Source of the DNA: Brucella tritici
Lineage (GTDB): Bacteria > Pseudomonadota > Alphaproteobacteria > Rhizobiales > Rhizobiaceae
NCBI RefSeq assembly: GCF_008932295.1
Contig: NZ_WBWA01000006.1
Location: 124,001 to 188,000 of the forward strand
DNA: 64,000 nucleotides
Reading direction: 5' to 3'
The notes below the pieces were generated by a model. The model searched no databases, was not told the DNA's origin, and saw only the letters and a program-made list of their open reading frames with translations. Below, piece after piece: positions 47,907 through 57,900 of the stretch. Within the stretch, counting starts at the first letter, position 1. Every line of letters begins with the position of its first letter. The position numbers were made by a program, and so were the translations under genes.

Positions 47907-49649
47907 ATGACAAACGATACGGAGAAAGACCGGGTGGCAGTCGCCCTCAGCGAAACCCCACATCTTTGGGGACTGGCCGTTGCACAGGCTTGGCGCAAGT
48001 TCAGCCGCCGTCTGCGCATGGGGCCTCTCTATCGCTGGCGCTTCACCGGCTTTACCCCGGATCGTATCCTGATCGCACCGCCTGATCTGCGCGTAGCAGA
48101 CCCGCAATTGGCGCAGGAATTCTACCACGGCCGTTTTGCACTGGCCGGTCGTCTGGTCGAAACCGGCGGACTGTCGCCTTTCGCTGTCGAACCGCCGACG
48201 CCGGAATGGGAAGCAGCACTTCAAAGTTTCGGCTGGCTGCGTCATTTGAAAAGCGCCAATAGCGAACTGGCAACCGCCAATGCGCGCGCTCTCGTCGATG
48301 ACTGGATGCGCATGTTCGGCAAGCGCATCGGCGGCATCGCCTGGTCGCCGGAAGTCACCGCCCAGCGCATCATCGCCTGGCTCCAGCATTCGAACCTCAT
48401 TCTGTCGGGCGCTGAACTTCCCGCCTATCGCCGCTTCATGCGCTCGCTTGCCATGCAGGTGCGTTATCTGCGCACCGTTGCCGCCGCCATGGATGACGGC
48501 GAGGAACGGTTGCGCGCCCGCATCGCATTGGCATTTGCCGCTCTGGCTCTGCCTGTTTCGCCGCCGACTGCACGCGCCGCCCGGCGCAATCTGGAATACG
48601 AGCTGAAACGCCAGATTCTCCCCGATGGCGGACATATCTCGCGCAATCCCGTTACGGTGCTGGAGCTGCTGGCCGATCTTCTGCCGCTCCGCCAGACCTA
48701 TGCCAATGGCACGGAAGCCCCGCCCAAAGCGTTGATCGAAGCCGTCGAGCGCATGTTGCCAGCCCTGCGCTTCTTCCGCCATCAGGATGGCAGCCTTGCG
48801 CTTTTCAACGGCGTCGGCCCGACCATGCCGGAACGCATCATCTCGGTTCTGCGGCATGATGAGACCGCCGGATCGCCGCTGACCCATGCGCCCTATTCCG
48901 GCTATGAACGGCTCTCGATGGGGTCGACCACCATCATCGCCGATACAGGACTGCCGCCGCCGGTGACCGCATCGCGGGATGCCCATGCCGGTTGTCTCGC
49001 CTTCGAAATGTCCTCCGGGCGCCAGCGCTATATCGTCAATTCCGGAATCGACCGTTTCGGCCCGCCGGAATTTCGCCCATTGGGCCGCTCGACGGCTGCA
49101 CATTCCACCGCCACGATCAACGACACGTCCTCGTGCCGCTTCAGCCTCAATGCGGGTCTCTCCAACATGATTGGCACGCCGATCATTGCAGGCCCGACCC
49201 GCGTGCAGCGCGACCGGATCGAGGAAATGGGGCGGCAGGGTTTTGTCGCCAGCCACGACGGCTATGCGCGCCTGTTCGGCATCTATCATGAACGTCGCCT
49301 CGTGCTGTCGCACAATGGCAGCGTCATTCAAGGTGCAGACCGGTTCTATCGCGGCGATGGCCGTCCGTTGAAGGCAAACGGACGCGACAATATTGCCGTC
49401 CGTTTCCACCTGCATCCGTCGGTCGATATTTCCTTCGATGAGAACGGATTGATCGTTCTGTCGGCGGATCGAGACGATACCTGGGTCTTCTCCTGTTTTG
49501 AAGTTGCGCCGCAACTGGAGGATTCGATCTTCTTTGCAGGCTTCCGCGGCCCCGTGACATCGAAGCAGATCGTGCTCTCCTTCCCGGCTTCCGAATTGCC
49601 GGAAGTAAACTGGCAGTTCAGCCGCGTCGCACTCGGCAGTTACGTATAA
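47907..49649 (+). CDS. Heparinase II/III-family protein without signal peptide
   Basis: A 580-residue protein. The N-terminal half is an alpha-toroid (WLRHLKSANSELATANAR, RNPVTVLELLADLLPLRQ); the C-terminal half is a beta-sandwich (DAHAGCLAFEMSSGRQRYI, then RPLGRSTAAHSTATINDTSSC). This is the layout of the heparinase II/III polysaccharide lyases. The HSTATINDTSS segment corresponds to the conserved His/Asn region of the family. It has no signal peptide or membrane segment, odd for an enzyme acting on exported glycans. Substrate unknown. It lies between rsmB and purH on the same strand. Confidence 0.88.
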   Translation: MTNDTEKDRVAVALSETPHLWGLAVAQAWRKFSRRLRMGPLYRWRFTGFTPDRILIAPPDLRVADPQLAQEFYHGRFALAGRLVETGGLSPFAVEPPTPEWEAALQSFGWLRHLKSANSELATANARALVDDWMRMFGKRIGGIAWSPEVTAQRIIAWLQHSNLILSGAELPAYRRFMRSLAMQVRYLRTVAAAMDDGEERLRARIALAFAALALPVSPPTARAARRNLEYELKRQILPDGGHISRNPVTVLELLADLLPLRQTYANGTEAPPKALIEAVERMLPALRFFRHQDGSLALFNGVGPTMPERIISVLRHDETAGSPLTHAPYSGYERLSMGSTTIIADTGLPPPVTASRDAHAGCLAFEMSSGRQRYIVNSGIDRFGPPEFRPLGRSTAAHSTATINDTSSCRFSLNAGLSNMIGTPIIAGPTRVQRDRIEEMGRQGFVASHDGYARLFGIYHERRLVLSHNGSVIQGADRFYRGDGRPLKANGRDNIAVRFHLHPSVDISFDENGLIVLSADRDDTWVFSCFEVAPQLEDSIFFAGFRGPVTSKQIVLSFPASELPEVNWQFSRVALGSYV

Positions 49650-49667
49650 TTCGCTCTCCCGCTCCTC

Positions 49668-49716
49668 CCCTTCGAGACGGCGTCCTTCGGCAAGCTCAGG
49701 ACGCCGTCTCGAAGGG
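49668..49716. repeat. Long perfect hairpin repeat between the heparinase-like gene and purH
   Basis: 18-bp perfect inverted arms, CCCTTCGAGACGGCGTCC and its complement GGACGCCGTCTCGAAGGG, around a 13-nt loop TTCGGCAAGCTCA. No T run follows it, so it looks like a REP-type repeat rather than an ordinary terminator, though it may attenuate transcription. Confidence 0.75.
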
Positions 49717-49869
49717 TCGAGGGTCAATGGGATCGAATGCGGGGCAAGAAATACCTCTTCACCGTTCTTTTCCGGCCTTTTGCGGTAGGATTCTCGGCGC
49801 GCCTGTGTTAGGGCGAGCCGTCCACTTTCCTGAACGCATCCGTTTCAGCAACGAAGAGACCAACTCCCT

Positions 49870-51486
49870 ATGGCTGTCAGCTCCAAGCATATTCCCGCTC
49901 CCGATCTTCATCGGGTGCGCCGCGCCCTCCTTTCCGTTTCCGACAAAACCGGCCTGATCGATTTCGCCAAAGCGCTTCATGCGCAGGGCGTCGAAATCCT
50001 TTCGACCGGCGGCACCGCCAAGTCGATTGCTGCCGAAGGCATTCCGGTGAAGGATGTGTCCGAAGTAACCGGCTTCCCGGAAATCATGGACGGGCGCGTC
50101 AAGACGCTGCATCCGGCAGTCCATGGCGGCCTGCTCGCCGTGCGCAACGACCCGGAACACGTCGCGGCCATGGAAGAACATGGTATTGGCGGCATCGATC
50201 TTGCCGTCATCAATCTCTATCCGTTCGAGGAAGTCCGCTTCAAGGGCGGCGACTACGACACGACGGTCGAGAACATCGACATTGGCGGCCCGGCTATGAT
50301 CCGCGCTTCCGCCAAGAACCATGCCTATGTCGCAACGGTCGTCGATCCTGACGATTATGCCGACGTCGTCGCTGAACTGGAAAAGCATGCAGGCTCCCTG
50401 CCGCTTGCCTTCCGCAAAAAGCTCGCCGCCAAGGCCTTCTCGCGCACAGCAGCCTATGACGCAGCCATTTCCAACTGGTTCGCCGAAGCGATCAACGAAG
50501 AAACTCCGGTCTATCGCTCGGTCGCTGGCAAGCTGCATTCCGTCATGCGCTACGGTGAAAACCCGCACCAGACGGCTGGCTTTTATCTCACCGGCGAAAA
50601 GCGTCCCGGCGTTGCCACCGCGACCCAGCTTCAGGGCAAGCAGCTCTCCTACAACAACATCAACGACACCGATGCAGCTTTTGAACTCGTCGCAGAATTC
50701 GACCCTGCCCGCACCGCAGCCGTCGCCATCATCAAGCACGCCAATCCTTGCGGCGTGGCGGAAGCTTTCACCATCAAGGAAGCTTATTTGAAGGCACTCG
50801 CCTGCGATCCGGTTTCGGCTTTTGGCGGCATCGTCGCGCTCAACAAGACGCTCGATGAGGAAGCCGCTGAAGAGATCGTCAAGATCTTCACCGAAGTCAT
50901 CATTGCACCAGATGCCACCGAAGGCGCACAGGCCATCGTCGCAGCCAAGAAGAACCTGCGCCTCCTGGTGACCGGTGGTCTGCCGGACCCGCGCGCCAAG
51001 GGCATTGCCGCCAAGACGGTTGCCGGTGGCCTGCTGGTTCAGTCACGCGACAACGGCGTAGTCGATGATCTCGACCTCAAGGTCGTCACCAAGCGCGCGC
51101 CGACCGAAGCCGAACTCAACGATATGAAATTCGCCTTCCGCGTCGGCAAGCATGTGAAGTCGAACGCCATCGTCTATGTGAAGGACGGCGCAACGGTCGG
51201 CATCGGCGCAGGCCAGATGAGCCGCGTCGATTCGGCCCGTATCGCAGCCCGCAAGGCTGAAGATGCAGCAGAAGCCGCCGGTCTTGCAGAACCGCTCACC
51301 AAGGGTTGCGTGGTCGCTTCCGATGCGTTCTTCCCGTTTGCCGACGGTCTGCTTTCCGCCGTTCAGGCCGGTGCAACCGCCGTCATCCAGCCAGGCGGTT
51401 CGATGCGGGACGACGAAGTGATCGCCGCCGCCGACGAACATGGCATCGCCATGGTCATGACGGGGATGCGCCACTTCCGGCATTAG
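49870..51486 (+). CDS. purH: Bifunctional AICAR transformylase / IMP cyclohydrolase
   Basis: Last two steps of IMP synthesis. The 538-residue chain has the N-terminal MGS-like cyclohydrolase domain ([39 protein letters not shown]) and the C-terminal transformylase domain ([30 protein letters not shown]). Length and start are standard. Its terminator is at 51623. Confidence 0.97.
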   Translation: MAVSSKHIPAPDLHRVRRALLSVSDKTGLIDFAKALHAQGVEILSTGGTAKSIAAEGIPVKDVSEVTGFPEIMDGRVKTLHPAVHGGLLAVRNDPEHVAAMEEHGIGGIDLAVINLYPFEEVRFKGGDYDTTVENIDIGGPAMIRASAKNHAYVATVVDPDDYADVVAELEKHAGSLPLAFRKKLAAKAFSRTAAYDAAISNWFAEAINEETPVYRSVAGKLHSVMRYGENPHQTAGFYLTGEKRPGVATATQLQGKQLSYNNINDTDAAFELVAEFDPARTAAVAIIKHANPCGVAEAFTIKEAYLKALACDPVSAFGGIVALNKTLDEEAAEEIVKIFTEVIIAPDATEGAQAIVAAKKNLRLLVTGGLPDPRAKGIAAKTVAGGLLVQSRDNGVVDDLDLKVVTKRAPTEAELNDMKFAFRVGKHVKSNAIVYVKDGATVGIGAGQMSRVDSARIAARKAEDAAEAAGLAEPLTKGCVVASDAFFPFADGLLSAVQAGATAVIQPGGSMRDDEVIAAADEHGIAMVMTGMRHFRH

Positions 51487-51495
51487 GGCTTTTAC

Positions 51496-51539
51496 GCATT
51501 ATCCTGCGCGAAGCCGCTTCGCATTTTTGCTGGAAATGC
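51496..51539. repeat. Palindromic repeat, hairpin B (divergent copy)
   Basis: 44 bp, GCATTATCC / TGGAAATGC outer arms. The inner part reads GCGAAGCCGCTTCGCATTTTTGC, which weakens one inner arm but creates GCGAAGC/GCTTCGC pairing, so this copy is the most diverged of the six. Confidence 0.75.
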
Positions 51540-51549
51540 TGTTTCTTTC

Positions 51550-51593
51550 GCATTGTCCCACGCAAAACCGCTTCGCACTTTTGCTGGAAATGC
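51550..51593. repeat. Palindromic repeat, hairpin B
   Basis: 44 bp, direct repeat of the copy at 51496, 10 bases downstream of it. Outer arm GCATTGTCC has one change; inner GCAAAA / TTTTGC and loop CCGCTTCGCAC are standard. Confidence 0.8.
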
Positions 51594-51622
51594 TCTAACC
51601 CCTTATAAAAAAGCACTTATCG

Positions 51623-51651
51623 AGGCCCCGGAACCAACCATTCCGGGGCTT
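51623..51651 (+). terminator. Rho-independent terminator after purH
   Basis: GCCCCGGAA / TTCCGGGGC stem with a 7-nt loop followed by TTTCGTTT. It lies beyond the two repeats that follow the purH stop. Confidence 0.7.
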
Positions 51652-51657
51652 TCGTTT

Positions 51658-51756
51658 AGATCGGTTCTGATCCCAGCGGAATCCAGGAACCGATCTATCT
51701 CTTTGTTTTTTCGCATTATCCTACGCAAAACCGCTTCGCACTTTTGCTGGAAATGC
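51658..51756. repeat. Composite palindromic repeat, copy 3 (hairpin A + 16 nt + hairpin B)
   Basis: Hairpin A (51658-51696) has perfect 10-bp arms AGATCGGTTC / GAACCGATCT; four base pairs differ from copy 2, all compensated. A 16-nt spacer (ATCTCTTTGTTTTTTC) and hairpin B (51713-51756) follow, B being identical to copy 2. Confidence 0.85.
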
Positions 51757-51830
51757 TCTAGTTTGAGTTTCATATTGTTTCGTTTAAATTCGTTTTCAGC
51801 ATAGACCGGATCAACGGAGGAGCCCGCCCC

Positions 51831-53330
51831 ATGACGCAGTTTATCGGTTCCATCGACCAGGGAACCACGAGTTCGCGTTTCATCATTTTCGACAGGCAGG
51901 GCGATATCGTCGCGAGCGACCAGCGCGAACATGAGCAGATTTATCCGAAGGCGGGCTGGGTCGAACACAATCCGATAGAAATCTGGCGCAACACACAGCA
52001 TGTCATTGCCGCCGCACTCAAAAAGGCAAAACTGAAGGCAAGCGATATTGCTTCGGTCGGCATCACCAATCAGCGCGAAACCACGCTGCTGTGGGACCGG
52101 ACGACCGGCGCGCCGCTCTATAATGCTATTGTCTGGATGGATACGCGCACCGACGAACTTGTTGCCCGATACACGAAAGAGGGTGGCGCGGACCGCTTGC
52201 GCGCCAAGACGGGCCTGCCGATCTCAACCTATTTTTCCGGCCTTAAGCTGCGCTGGATACTCGATAATGTTCCCGGTGCGCGTGAAAAGGCCGAAGCCGG
52301 AGACGCACTTTTCGGCACCATCGACACATGGCTGGTCTGGAACCTGACCGGCGGCACCGATGGCGGCATTCACGTCACCGACGTGACCAATGCGTCCCGT
52401 ACCCAGCTCATGGACCTTTCGACGCTGAAATGGGACGAGGACATTCTCCGTCTTTTCGATATTCCGTCGGCCTGCCTGCCGGAAATCCGCTCTTCAAGCG
52501 AAGTCTATGGCGAGATCACCCTGCCCTCGCTTTCCGGCGTCAAACTTGCGGGCATTCTGGGCGACCAGCAGGCAGCGCTCTTCGGTCAGGCATGTCTGGA
52601 ACCGGGCGAAGCCAAGAACACCTATGGCACAGGCTGCTTCATGCTGATGAACACCGGCGAGAAACTGGTGCCCTCCAATTACGGCCTGCTGACCACGGTT
52701 GCCTACAAGCTCGACGGCGCCAAACCGGTTTATGCGCTGGAAGGCTCCATCGCCATTACCGGCGCTCTGGTGCAGTGGCTGCGCGACAATCTCGGCATCA
52801 TCAGAAACAGCAGCGACATCGAAACGATGGCGCGCACCGTCGAAGACAATGGCGATGTTTATTTCGTTCCAGCCTTTTCCGGTCTCTTTGCACCGCATTG
52901 GCAGGATTCAGCGCGCGGCATCATCGCTGGCCTCACCCGCTTCGCCAACAAGGGCCACATTGCCCGCGCGGCTCTGGAAGCGAGCGCCTATCAGGTCCGC
53001 GAAGTACTGGATGCGATGGTGAAGGATTCCGGTGTCGAGATCACGGAACTGCGCGCCGATGGCGGCATGACCATCAATGAACTGCTCATGCAGTTCCAGT
53101 CCGACATTCTGCATGTGCCGGTTGTGCGCCCGAAAATCATAGAGACGACGGCACTGGGCGCTGCCTACGCGGCGGGGCTCGCCGTCGGCTACTGGAAATC
53201 GACGAAGGACATTGTGGAGAACTGGCAGGTGGGCCATCGCTGGCATCCGCGAATGTCCGCTGAGGAAAGCACGCGCCTGTTCAATGCGTGGGAAAAGGCC
53301 GTGCAGCGTTCGCTTGGCTGGATTGAATAG
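51831..53330 (+). CDS. glpK: Glycerol kinase
   Basis: Phosphorylates glycerol to glycerol 3-phosphate. The 499-residue FGGY kinase has the phosphate-binding [39 protein letters not shown] and the C-terminal signature [21 protein letters not shown] at 51831 after GGAGGAGCCCGCCCC. It stands alone, with no glpD or glpF nearby. The gene converges with the MFS gene at 53349. Confidence 0.97.
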   Translation: MTQFIGSIDQGTTSSRFIIFDRQGDIVASDQREHEQIYPKAGWVEHNPIEIWRNTQHVIAAALKKAKLKASDIASVGITNQRETTLLWDRTTGAPLYNAIVWMDTRTDELVARYTKEGGADRLRAKTGLPISTYFSGLKLRWILDNVPGAREKAEAGDALFGTIDTWLVWNLTGGTDGGIHVTDVTNASRTQLMDLSTLKWDEDILRLFDIPSACLPEIRSSSEVYGEITLPSLSGVKLAGILGDQQAALFGQACLEPGEAKNTYGTGCFMLMNTGEKLVPSNYGLLTTVAYKLDGAKPVYALEGSIAITGALVQWLRDNLGIIRNSSDIETMARTVEDNGDVYFVPAFSGLFAPHWQDSARGIIAGLTRFANKGHIARAALEASAYQVREVLDAMVKDSGVEITELRADGGMTINELLMQFQSDILHVPVVRPKIIETTALGAAYAAGLAVGYWKSTKDIVENWQVGHRWHPRMSAEESTRLFNAWEKAVQRSLGWIE

Positions 53331-53348
53331 AAGTCTCGCCCCGGCCCG

Positions 53349-54746
53349 TCACGACGGGCTGGTTGCAGCCAGCTTGTCAGCCGGATAAGGCGTCATTGCA
53401 ATCAGCACCAGACCGACCGCAAAGAATATGACCAGCACCGACATGCCCAGCGCCGCCGATCCGCTCAGCGCCGTGATGGTGGCAACCAGAAACGGCCCAA
53501 GGAAGCTGGTCGCACGCCCGGCGAGCGCATAGATGCCGAAATAGCGGCCCGATTCCTCCGGCTTGATGCTGCGGGCAAACCATGAACGCGACGAGGCCTG
53601 AACCGGACCGAAGGCTGCACCAATCATCAGACCGTAAATCAGATAGGCGTGTTCTGCCGCGCTGGAGAACAGTCCTTGTGTTGTGGGAGATGCGAAAGGC
53701 ATCAGGCCGAACAAAGTGTAATCGCGTCCGGTCGAGACAATGCCTATAGAAGCAAGCAGCACCAGCACCAGCGAAAAGATCACGACAGCCTTGGAACCAA
53801 TCCGTGTATCGACGCGGCTTGCGACCAGACAACTGAAAATCGCCATGACATTCATCACCATGCCGAAAAGCCCGATCTCGGTGATCGTCCAGCTGAACAA
53901 GGCTGCCGCATAGCCCGCACCGAGAGCCAGCGTAGCATTGACGCCATCCTGATAAATCATGCGCGCGACAAGGAAGCGGACAAGTCCGGACCGTTTGCGC
54001 GCCTCGGTGAGCGTAACCTTCAGTTCTGCAAAGCCGGAGCGCAACGCCTTGCGCAGAGGCTCGCCGCGCTCCGCGTCCGGCGTGAACAAAAACATTGGCA
54101 GGATGAAAACGAAATACCACAGGGCAGCCAGCGGTCCGGTAATGCGCGCATCCTCCCCCAGTACGGGATCGAGACCGAACAGGGGCTTCATGCCGATGAT
54201 CGTTGTGCCTGTTTCAGGCGAGGCCGCCAGACATAGCACCACGAAAATGAGTACGATCATGCCGCCCAGATAGCCGAGCCCCCAGGCGATATTGGAGACA
54301 CGCCCGATATCGTTGCTCGGCACCAGACGCGGCATCATGGAATCATTGAAGACGATGGAAAATTCGGCAGCCACCATGGCCATCGAAAACGCACACAGTA
54401 CCCAGAACAGGTTCGCACCCGGAACGGCGAACCACAGCAGGCAGAGGCCTATAATCTTCAGCACGGCGAAGAAAGCGATCCAGGGCTTGCGCGCACCTGT
54501 CCGGTCGGCCACCGCTCCCAGGATCGGTGAAAGCACAGCAATGAGAAAGCCGGCAGCGGCAAAGCCATAACCCCAGGCCACCTGGCCGGCTTCAGGATTT
54601 TCTGCCATGCGCGAGATGAAATAAGGCCCGAAGATGAACGTGGTCACGACGGTAAAAAAGGGCTGCGCCGCCCAGTCAAAAAATATCCAGCCCCAGATGC
54701 CACGCCGCGAGGCATAGCTGCGGGCAGCCGCAACCTGATCGCTCAA
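53349..54746 (-). CDS. MFS transporter, UMF1/Atg22-like
   Basis: A 465-residue inner-membrane protein with about 12 helices. The conserved start RGIWGWIFFDWAAQPFFTVVTTFIFGPYF (landmarks FDWAAQPFF and FGPYFIS), GAVADRTGARKPWI and the late GPVQASSRSWFARSIKPEESG-type loop (landmarks QASSRSWFAR, EESGRYFG) place it in the UMF1 family related to yeast vacuole effluxer Atg22; substrate unknown, possibly amino acids. An ATG at 54788 gives 14 more residues, but a TTG at 54746 has AAGGAAAG before it and begins near the conserved part. The start is uncertain. Confidence 0.88.
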   Translation of the reverse strand: MSDQVAAARSYASRRGIWGWIFFDWAAQPFFTVVTTFIFGPYFISRMAENPEAGQVAWGYGFAAAGFLIAVLSPILGAVADRTGARKPWIAFFAVLKIIGLCLLWFAVPGANLFWVLCAFSMAMVAAEFSIVFNDSMMPRLVPSNDIGRVSNIAWGLGYLGGMIVLIFVVLCLAASPETGTTIIGMKPLFGLDPVLGEDARITGPLAALWYFVFILPMFLFTPDAERGEPLRKALRSGFAELKVTLTEARKRSGLVRFLVARMIYQDGVNATLALGAGYAAALFSWTITEIGLFGMVMNVMAIFSCLVASRVDTRIGSKAVVIFSLVLVLLASIGIVSTGRDYTLFGLMPFASPTTQGLFSSAAEHAYLIYGLMIGAAFGPVQASSRSWFARSIKPEESGRYFGIYALAGRATSFLGPFLVATITALSGSAALGMSVLVIFFAVGLVLIAMTPYPADKLAATSPS

Positions 54747-54864
54747 TTGCTCTTTCCTTCCCCCCGGACAAGAAGTTGGCCCAACCATTGACCGGCCAGT
54801 CGGTCGGAAGCCTCTCCTTTATCAGCCGCACCTTATAACCCGAAACTCGGCTTCAAAAGAAACA

Positions 54865-54890
54865 AAAAGGGCGACCGAAGCCGCCCTTTT
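54865..54890 (-). terminator. Rho-independent terminator after NAD-glutamate dehydrogenase
   Basis: AAAAGGGCG / CGCCCTTTT stem with an 8-nt loop; T run on the minus strand. It is 21 bases past the dehydrogenase stop. Confidence 0.88.
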
Positions 54891-54911
54891 GCAAGTTTAT
54901 GTCGTTGTTTT

Positions 54912-57900
54912 CTATTGGGCCAGATCGGACATCAGGCCCGCTGCAACCGCCAGTCGCGAGACCGTCAGGTCACCACCTTCCGTCAGCGCCACCATGCGGT
55001 TTTTCACCTGCTCAATGCGCGCGCCATCGGCTGCAAACCAGGCTGCTGCCGGGTCCTTGTCCTTGGCAAAACGCTTGAGCGCCGCAATGGTGATACCGCG
55101 TGCGGCCTGCGTGATCGTATCGCTTGCTCGTGACAGAGCAAGCCCGTCATAATAGTCCGTGACGGGGATGGAGCGCGCGGCTTCCTCGATGCGTCCGATG
55201 CGGAAGGCTTCCGAAACACCGAAATAGGTCTTGGCGGTTACCACCCTGTCGGCATCGGCCAGATGCGCGATCAGCGCGATGTCCGGCATGATGCCTGCAA
55301 GCTGCAGATTGGCAAGACGCTGGGCCAGCTTTTCCGGTGCACCCTTTTCCACGAAAGCAGCCTTGTCAGCCTGCAGCGTGCTCTTCAGGTATTCCGGCAT
55401 CAGACCGTCGAAACGCGGCTCCAGCTCGGCACGTGCCCTGGTGATCGTGTCCACCAGTTCCGTCAGATTGGCGCGTGTCGTATCGTTGCGCAGCACCCAG
55501 GCTGTCGTCGCCTGCAACATTTCGCCGACGAGATGATAGAACTGGTTCTGCACATCGCCCGGCACCTTGCTGTCGAGTGCATCAATGGCATCATAGATCG
55601 TGTCGATATCGAAGCCGTCACGCACCGCCACATAGGCGCGGACGATATCGGCAGGCGACTTGCCGGTCGTATCGGCCAGACGGCTGATGAAGGTGATACC
55701 GCCACGGTTGATGACATCGTTTGCCAGCAAAGTAGCGACGATTTCACGGCGCAGACGATGGCCGGAGATTTCCTCGGCATAAGTCTTGGTCATGCGCTTC
55801 GGGAAATAGCCGAACAGCAGCGACTGGAAGTAAGGCTCATCCGGAAGCTGGCTTGCCACCAGATCATCCGACAGCGACAGCTTGGCATAAGCAAGCAGAA
55901 CCGCCAGTTCCGGACGCGTCAGCGGCTGGCCCGCCTTCTGGCGTTCGGCCAGAAGCGCATCGGATGGCAGATACTCGACCTTGCGATCAAGAAGCTTGCG
56001 ATTTTCGAGTTCCGCCATGAACCGCGCCTGATAAGGCAGCTCTGCCAGACCCTGCCTTTCGCTGAGCGAAAGCGCCAGCGGCTGCAGATAGTTGTTGCGC
56101 AGAACCAGTTCGGACACATCATCGGTCATGCTGACCAGAAGCTTGTTGCGTGCCGGGCGCTTGAGATTGCCCGAACGCATGGCAGCGGCCAGAGCGATCT
56201 TGATGTTGACCTCGACGTCCGAGCAGTTGACGCCTGCCGAATTGTCGATGGCGTCCGTATTACCGCGACCGCCTGCCAGCGCATATTCGATACGCCCGCG
56301 CTGCGTTACGCCAAGATTTGCACCTTCGCCGATCACCCGTGCACCAACTTCCGAGCCGGTGATGCGGATCGCATCATTGGCGCGGTCACCTACCTGCGCA
56401 TCCGTTTCGGCAGACGAGCGGATATAGGTGCCGATACCGCCGAACCAGAGGAGATCGACCTTCGATTTCAAAATCGCAGTCATGATTTCCTGCGGCGTGC
56501 CGGAGGTCTTTCCAAGGCCGATGGCTGCAGCAGCTTCCGGCGAAAGCGTGATCGTCTTCTGGCTGCGGCTATAGATGCCGCCACCAGCCGAAAGCTTGGA
56601 ACGGTCATAATCCTGCCAGCTCGAACGCGGCAGTTCAAACAGACGCTTGCGCTCGACAAAGCCGTCGGCTGGAACCGGGTTCGGATCGATGAAGATATCA
56701 CGATGGTCGAACGCAGCCACCAGCTTGATCTGTTCGGAAAGCAGCATGCCGTTGCCGAACACGTCACCGGACATGTCGCCCACACCGGCAACCGTGAAAG
56801 GTTCGGTCTGGATATCCATGTCAAATTCACGGAAATGCCGCTTCACGGCTTCCCATGCGCCGCGCGCAGTGATGCCCATGCCCTTGTGGTCGTAACCGGC
56901 GGAACCGCCGGATGCGAAGGCATCGTCCAGCCAGAAATCATGTGCCTGGCTGATGGCATTGGCCGTATCGGAGAAGGTGGCCGTGCCCTTATCGGCTGCA
57001 ACGACGAAATAAGGATCGTCATTGTCATGGCGCACGACTTCCGCCGGCGGCACGACATGATTGTCCTCGATATTGTCGGTGACCGACAGAAGCGTGGAGA
57101 TGAACACCTTGTAGGCATCGCGACCAGCTTCAAACACCGCATTGCGATCGCCGCCGACCGGCAGACGCTTCGGATAGAAGCCGCCCTTGGCGCCAACCGG
57201 CACGATCACCGCGTTCTTGACCTGCTGTGCCTTCACAAGGCCCAGCACTTCTGTGCGATAATCCTGTGCGCGGTCCGACCAGCGCAGACCACCGCGGGCG
57301 ACAGCGCCGAAGCGCAGATGCACGCCTTCCACTTCCGGCCCATAGACGAAGATTTCGCGATAGGGGCGCGGGTCCGGCAGACCTTCGACCAGACGCGGAT
57401 TGAGCTTGAAGGCAAAGGTGACACGTGGCTTGCCATCGGCATCCGGCTGATAGGCATTGGTGCGCAGCGTCGCTTCGATCAGATTGCGGAACCGGCGCAA
57501 AATCTGGTCGTCGTCGATGCTCGGCACGCCGAGCAACGCGGTCTCGATGGCATCGACCAGCTTCTTTTCAGCCGCATCGCGGCGCTTGGCCGATGGGTTG
57601 AAGCGCAGGTCGAACAACGAATAGAGATCGCTGGCGATTTCCGGATAACGGTTCAGCGCTGCGGCGATGAAGCCCTGCGAATAGGCGATACCTGCCTGCT
57701 GTAGATAACGGCCATAGGAACGCAGGATCATGATCTGGCGTGCCGTCAGGCGCGCGGTCTGCACCAGCGCGTTATAGCCGTCATTATCGGCCAGACCGTC
57801 CCAGACATTGCGGAACACATCTTCCAGCATCTCGCCATCGTCGGAGAGATCGACGGCCAAGCCATAGGCGTTCACGAGCTGCATGTCGTGCACGTAAACG

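Larger units (their letters stand above)
51487..51830. other. 344-bp purH-glpK gap filled with repeats
   Basis: Holds two tandem hairpin B copies, the purH terminator and a complete composite A+B repeat, then the glpK leader. Over half of the gap is repeat sequence. No gene seen. Confidence 0.7.

Noticed and set aside
47871-49727. A 618-codon open frame on the minus strand
   Set aside because: Shadow of the heparinase-like gene on the plus strand, which has the recognisable domains.
51603-52001. A 132-codon minus-strand frame over the purH-glpK gap
   Set aside because: It covers the purH terminator, a composite repeat and the start of glpK; no independent support.
55263-57704. An 813-codon open frame on the plus strand
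   Set aside because: Antisense to the catalytic core of glutamate dehydrogenase; no start signal and no recognisable protein.
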